Shown: one piece after another, positions 59,891 through 64,000 of the stretch | Position numbering within the stretch: the first letter of the stretch is position 1 | How the letters are laid out: each line of letters starts with the position of its first letter | Origin: Mariannaea sp. PMI_226 | Taxonomy: Eukaryota > Ascomycota > Sordariomycetes > Hypocreales > Nectriaceae | Reading direction: 5' to 3' | DNA length: 64,000 bases | Assembly (NCBI GenBank): GCA_024336345.1 | Contig: JANFOG010000016.1 | Location: forward strand, 834,779-898,778 | Program-made: the position numbers and the translations under genes | Notes under the pieces: generated by a model | What the model saw: the letters and a program-made list of their open reading frames with translations, nothing else | Databases searched by the model: none | Told to the model about the DNA's origin: nothing

Positions 59891-62800
59891 ATGGCTATCG
59901 GTGATTTCGTGTATAACGCAGAGCATCGCGTGGTGGTATGTCGGGTGTGCGGGACATGCCTTACGCCTGGCGGACCAAGGAATTGGAAGTACCACCTACG
60001 CAGAGAGCCACACCGCATGAGAGACGAGGAATTACGTGCGACAGTCGAATTATTATCCAGTTATGAACTACGGGGACAAGAGGAGCTGCGACAATGGAGG
60101 CCGAATAGGAGGACGCCATGCGCAAGAATCGACAGCCTAACCGCATACACCGGCTATATATGCGTGTGCGATAATGAGGGGTGTGACTACGTGACGAGGA
60201 GGTTAGATAAGATGCACGACCATATGCCCAGGCATAAGAAGATGGCATCGCAGCATACAGAGAATGCACCACTGTGGAAGGCATGCCGATTACAGACATA
60301 CTTCACAGCAAAGGGACGAATCGACTACTTCACCATTATCGAGCAGGAAGAGAAAGATCAGGGCGTATTCTTGACTACACAAACGAGCAGTACGGCGCAG
60401 CAGCCGGTTCTATACACCGGGCCACTACCGTCCTCACAGGAAAAGCAGCTTTTCAGCGGGCTAAGAGGGGACATACAGGTAGCAGCACGCGATCTGGAGG
60501 ACAAGGCGTCGGTTGTTGAGGATGCTGGTAATGGCCGAGCAGATCGGGAGCCATGGCTAGTTTATACTGGATTTCCAACGCACCTGCGGGGGCTCCGAGA
60601 CACCGAGATCAAGTCATCCTTCAAGCTACCCCCTAAAAGAGATATACTACTTGGTGGTGGAGACGAACCTGGCGGCGATGGGAGCGGTCATCATCATCAG
60701 GATGATAACAACCACGATGAAAACGAAAACGATATGAGGCGCATATTAGACGCGGCGGAGGCTCTACTCAGGAGCGCCTATATGCTGGTATCGGACAGGT
60801 CGCAGGATCGGAAGATGACGCACCAGCGCGCGCAGACACTGAGTGATTTCGCATGGGGTATAGGCAAGAAGGGCAGGGACATAGGCTTCCGCAACTTCAA
60901 AAACGCATCAACGCTCACGACGTACTTCAATAAGATGAAAGAGCTGCTGGTCTACTACTATCGGGTAGTATATCGCGAAGAGGGGCACTTCACCCGAGAG
61001 GGGGAGGACCAGATGATGCCACGGGATGTGATCAAGCCAACTGATAAGCAGCAGCAGGCGATGGATGACATTTTTAGCGCACTACGGGAGGAAGATGAGG
61101 GCAGGGTCGAGAAGATTGGAGGAGGCAAGAATAACGGAGTTGAATACCAGACTAGGAATGAGGTGAAAGATGAGGGGGTTAATAGTGGGCATGAGTCAGG
61201 GCTGATTTGTGCGATCCGGAGGTTCTATATTGCACTGATTTGCCATTCTGTTGGGAGCACACCTTTCCGGTCGCCGGTGATCAGCTTTTGTGCCATGCTA
61301 AGCCGGAAGGCGCTGAAGAGCAAGAGTGGCAATGACAAGAACAACAGGAAGGGCACGGGTAATGATAAATTGGACGAGGCCGCACGGCGGCGGAAGAAGC
61401 TCAGCAGCTGGGACGACCCTGGGAATTACAATAGCAGCCTGTCGGCACTGGTGTGGACAGCGCAACTTCTCCTGTTTGAGGCTGCGTGCTTCTATGAGAG
61501 AGATGACGAGGACCGGATTCCTGGTCTGCTGGAAAGGCTATGCAGAAAGTATATGCATCAGAGGGAAGAGACGGCGTTCGGCCATATCTTACAGTGGCGG
61601 CTCTACCTCTCGACGGTGGCGAGGTCGGCCATCTCCAGGAACCAAGCGCGTTGGTCACTAGACGGCCAAGAGATTGATTACCTAGGAACAAAGCTGCACA
61701 TGAAGCATGTATCGCAACTGATCATATCGGAATACAAACGGGCTCGCTCGCTGCTCTACGATGATTTGCTATTCGGGGCAAACGATATCATACCAATTGA
61801 GGCATGGCGGCTTCACGACGATCTGGACGCTGAGGACTATGGCGGATCGTGGCTGACAGATAAGAGAAACGAGGAGTTGCTCTCCGGCACACACGATGCC
61901 TTGCTCCGGCAGATTGAGCAGAGAGCGGAGCTGCGACAAGTCTTCGTGCGGAATGAGAGAGACGACACAAGCGGTAGCTGCGAGGGAAAGAGACTACTAT
62001 GTCGGCAGGCGATGGCTGTGTACGAATCCCACGCACAAGAGTTTCTGAAGTTGATGATCACACTGAAGCACGTCTCGCCAGCGCCTCCGCTAAGGGCGCC
62101 AGAGCTACTTTCCATAACATATGCCAATAGAGGCCGGCGTCGCAGCATACTAATATGGGAGAAGATGGTCATAGTATACGTACGATACCATAAAAGCCAG
62201 GAGCAGACTGGCAAGGAGACGGACAACATCCGTTTCCTACCGCCACCGGTCGCGGAACTCTTGTTGACATTCCTAGCAGTCGTGCAGCCGCTACGGCAGA
62301 CGTTCCTACGCCAGGTCAAGCCTGGGGCGCTCCTATCGCCGTACCTGTGGTCAACGCTGGACGGCGAGGTTTGGCGTGATGAAACGGTTTCGAAGTGCCT
62401 TAGCCAGGCGTGCGGGCGCGCCCAGGTGCCCAAGTTCAAGGTCGCCTGGTGGCGACAGGTCGCGGCATCCATTACGAAGGAGAAGTTCACAGCCAAGGAG
62501 CGGGCCAATTTCAACCTTGAGGACATCGCGGCGCCGGAAGTGGTCGAGGAGGAGGAGCCGATGGCCGACCTAGCGGTGGCAAGCAACCATTCGTTCCGAA
62601 CCTTTAACCACGCATACGCCGGCTCAACGACGCTAGTGATGAGCACGCTGCTCCATCGCGCGCACCGGGCATCGCTGAGTTGGCAAACATTCTTCCAGGT
62701 CGAGGAACTTCTGACCCAAGAGATAGCTAGCCATAGCCGGAAGCACCCGCGGTCCACCACAGAATCGGAGGCATCGGGGATGCTGCGCGCTTGCAAGAAG

Positions 62801-64000
62801 ACAAAGTTACGCACAAGGCCATCACAAACCGCAGACGGCCTGGAGACGATAGCCCGTACGCTCTATAACAATCCAGACCTACAACTCCGGCGCCCAGGAC
62901 AGCGAGATGCCATGCTAGCGACCATGGGTGCGAATGCGGCGGAGCAGGTTGTGGTTGTGCTGGCTACAAGTTCAGGCAAGACACTGATTGCGATGGTCGG
63001 AGCCGCGCTTGAGGGAGCCGGGACGACGATTATGATATTGCCGGCGGTGGCACTGAGAGGCAACATGCTCGACCGGCTAGGCAAGGTTGGTATCAAGACT
63101 ATGTTGTGGGTTCCAGGTCAGGCAATGAAGTCGGCACCGCTGGTTCTCATCTCGGCCGAGGCCGCATGCACGACGAGTTTCCTCGAGTATGCATACTGGC
63201 TCGAATCCCGGCAACAGCTAGATCGGATAGTGGTCGACGAGTGTCACCTAACTATCACCGCGACGTACCGGAAAAGCATGATGCGGCTTGGATCGTTTGT
63301 GCGTCAGGTTCGGACACAGACTGTTTGGCTCACAGCAACACTTCCGCCAGTGTTTGAGGATCTATTTATGCATCGCAACCTCCTAGTACGGCCACGTATA
63401 GTCCGGGAACCGACGAATCGGGCGAATATTCGGTATGGGGTGCGGCGCTTCAACGGTCCGGGCGGCCTGTGTAAGAGGGCAGCCGAGCTGGTCCGCTCAT
63501 TCGTGGCACTGATAGGCAAAAACGGCAAAAGCAACAAGCACGACAATAACGAGGCACTAGCTGGAGGCAAGAATGCCAGGATTATTGTGTACTGTCAGAC
63601 GCTTGAACTTATGGGCGAGCTGGCGGACGAGCTGGATTGTCCGACGTATACAGGAGACCAGAAAAGCATGAGCGAGGAGGACAGGGAGGCTGCTATCAAG
63701 CAGTGGATAGGCCCAACGGGTTCACCAGTGATCGTAGCGACATCCGCACTTGGAGTTGGATTTGACTATCCATACGTGCGCTGGGTGGTCCACGCTGGGG
63801 CGCCACGCCGCATGATGGATTTCTCGCAGGAGTCGGGCCGGGCAGGCCGGGACGGTAAACGGGCAGAGTCGATCGTTCTGTTAAGTGCGGCATGGCAACC
63901 GTATGCAGGTGGCCAACAGCCATCGGATCTAGACGAAGAGTCAATGCAGCTTTACCTAACACAAGAGCACTGCTCCCGGGCAGTTATGAGCCAGTTCTTA
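59891..64000 (+). CDS. telomere-linked-helicase-like protein: C2H2-like fingers, tyrosine-recombinase-like region, RecQ helicase (incomplete at window end)
   Basis: Open without stop for 1370 codons to the window edge. N-terminal finger: C17, C20, H35, H41. A second Cys/His cluster (CVCDNEGC ... HDHMPRH) follows near 95-120. An acidic/His-rich linker lies at about 253-285. The middle region has R735 (LRAPELLSI), K768 (YHKSQEQ), R855 (AWWRQVAAS), H900 and Y909 (NHSFRTFNHAYAGS), the order and H-to-Y spacing of tyrosine recombinases; the first His of the HxxR box is Ala852. The C-terminal helicase has LATSSGKT (K1030), DECH (1116-1119), LTATLPP, ATSALGVGFDYP and QESGRAGRDG (1313-1322). Fungal RecQ-like proteins of this build are known near telomeres; the recombinase reading is my inference. 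Its base composition is normal and GC-rich, with no sign of RIP. Confidence 0.85.
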   Translation, partial: MAIGDFVYNAEHRVVVCRVCGTCLTPGGPRNWKYHLRREPHRMRDEELRATVELLSSYELRGQEELRQWRPNRRTPCARIDSLTAYTGYICVCDNEGCDYVTRRLDKMHDHMPRHKKMASQHTENAPLWKACRLQTYFTAKGRIDYFTIIEQEEKDQGVFLTTQTSSTAQQPVLYTGPLPSSQEKQLFSGLRGDIQVAARDLEDKASVVEDAGNGRADREPWLVYTGFPTHLRGLRDTEIKSSFKLPPKRDILLGGGDEPGGDGSGHHHQDDNNHDENENDMRRILDAAEALLRSAYMLVSDRSQDRKMTHQRAQTLSDFAWGIGKKGRDIGFRNFKNASTLTTYFNKMKELLVYYYRVVYREEGHFTREGEDQMMPRDVIKPTDKQQQAMDDIFSALREEDEGRVEKIGGGKNNGVEYQTRNEVKDEGVNSGHESGLICAIRRFYIALICHSVGSTPFRSPVISFCAMLSRKALKSKSGNDKNNRKGTGNDKLDEAARRRKKLSSWDDPGNYNSSLSALVWTAQLLLFEAACFYERDDEDRIPGLLERLCRKYMHQREETAFGHILQWRLYLSTVARSAISRNQARWSLDGQEIDYLGTKLHMKHVSQLIISEYKRARSLLYDDLLFGANDIIPIEAWRLHDDLDAEDYGGSWLTDKRNEELLSGTHDALLRQIEQRAELRQVFVRNERDDTSGSCEGKRLLCRQAMAVYESHAQEFLKLMITLKHVSPAPPLRAPELLSITYANRGRRRSILIWEKMVIVYVRYHKSQEQTGKETDNIRFLPPPVAELLLTFLAVVQPLRQTFLRQVKPGALLSPYLWSTLDGEVWRDETVSKCLSQACGRAQVPKFKVAWWRQVAASITKEKFTAKERANFNLEDIAAPEVVEEEEPMADLAVASNHSFRTFNHAYAGSTTLVMSTLLHRAHRASLSWQTFFQVEELLTQEIASHSRKHPRSTTESEASGMLRACKKTKLRTRPSQTADGLETIARTLYNNPDLQLRRPGQRDAMLATMGANAAEQVVVVLATSSGKTLIAMVGAALEGAGTTIMILPAVALRGNMLDRLGKVGIKTMLWVPGQAMKSAPLVLISAEAACTTSFLEYAYWLESRQQLDRIVVDECHLTITATYRKSMMRLGSFVRQVRTQTVWLTATLPPVFEDLFMHRNLLVRPRIVREPTNRANIRYGVRRFNGPGGLCKRAAELVRSFVALIGKNGKSNKHDNNEALAGGKNARIIVYCQTLELMGELADELDCPTYTGDQKSMSEEDREAAIKQWIGPTGSPVIVATSALGVGFDYPYVRWVVHAGAPRRMMDFSQESGRAGRDGKRAESIVLLSAAWQPYAGGQQPSDLDEESMQLYLTQEHCSRAVMSQFL

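Noticed and set aside
1..64000. CRISPR arrays, tRNA and rRNA genes, bacterial-type operons
   Set aside because: Looked for but none seen. The repeated units present are LTRs, a minisatellite and transposon ends.

Overview
The window is nuclear DNA of a filamentous ascomycete (Pezizomycotina; Hypocreales is a plausible guess but not proven). The signs are short GT-AG introns with CTAAT-type branch points, fungal transposon families (Ty3/gypsy, Fot1/pogo, Mutator-like), a fungal ABCC transporter, and heavy C-to-T / G-to-A decay confined to repeats, which is the signature of repeat-induced point mutation (RIP).

Bases 1 to about 43785 form one AT-rich block of nested transposons with no intact host gene. 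The junctions can be resolved. A fragment of a 13.7-kb gypsy element (copy III, 39042-43785) received a chromodomain-type gypsy element whose 3' LTR ends at 39041. That element was interrupted in its RNase H region by a Fot1/pogo-like transposon (1-835 plus 28327-29157) and in its integrase by a 6.9-kb gypsy element (29808-36695, TSD CCTTT). The Fot1-like transposon was split by a 13.7-kb gypsy element (copy I, 836-28321, TSD CTATT), which was split by a second member of the same family (copy II, 5648-19388, TSD ATATT). Copy III also carries a 1.86-kb pogo-like element (40430-42289, TA duplication). Two of the LTR elements carry an extra gene on the strand opposite to pol, between integrase and the 3' LTR. 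One of these has three clean introns.

From 43786 the base composition becomes normal. Host-like genes follow: a sulfotransferase-like protein (44445-45554, minus), a divergent ATP-grasp-like protein (47071-48672, plus, possibly truncated), a nearly intact but dead Fot1-like transposon (48847-50690), and a YOR1-like ABCC multidrug transporter (51347-55664, one 64-bp intron). The two enzyme-like genes share a 1.5-kb divergent promoter region and the exporter lies close by. This could be the remains of a small specialised-metabolite or detoxification locus, but that is inference.

From 56100 to about 59480 there are two Mutator-like pieces: a short internally deleted derivative and a transposase remnant. 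The right edge (59891 to past the window end) is an open 1370-codon frame. It combines N-terminal C2H2-like fingers, a middle region with a near-complete tyrosine-recombinase residue set, and a RecQ-like helicase. It resembles fungal telomere-linked helicases and suggests subtelomeric or mobile DNA.
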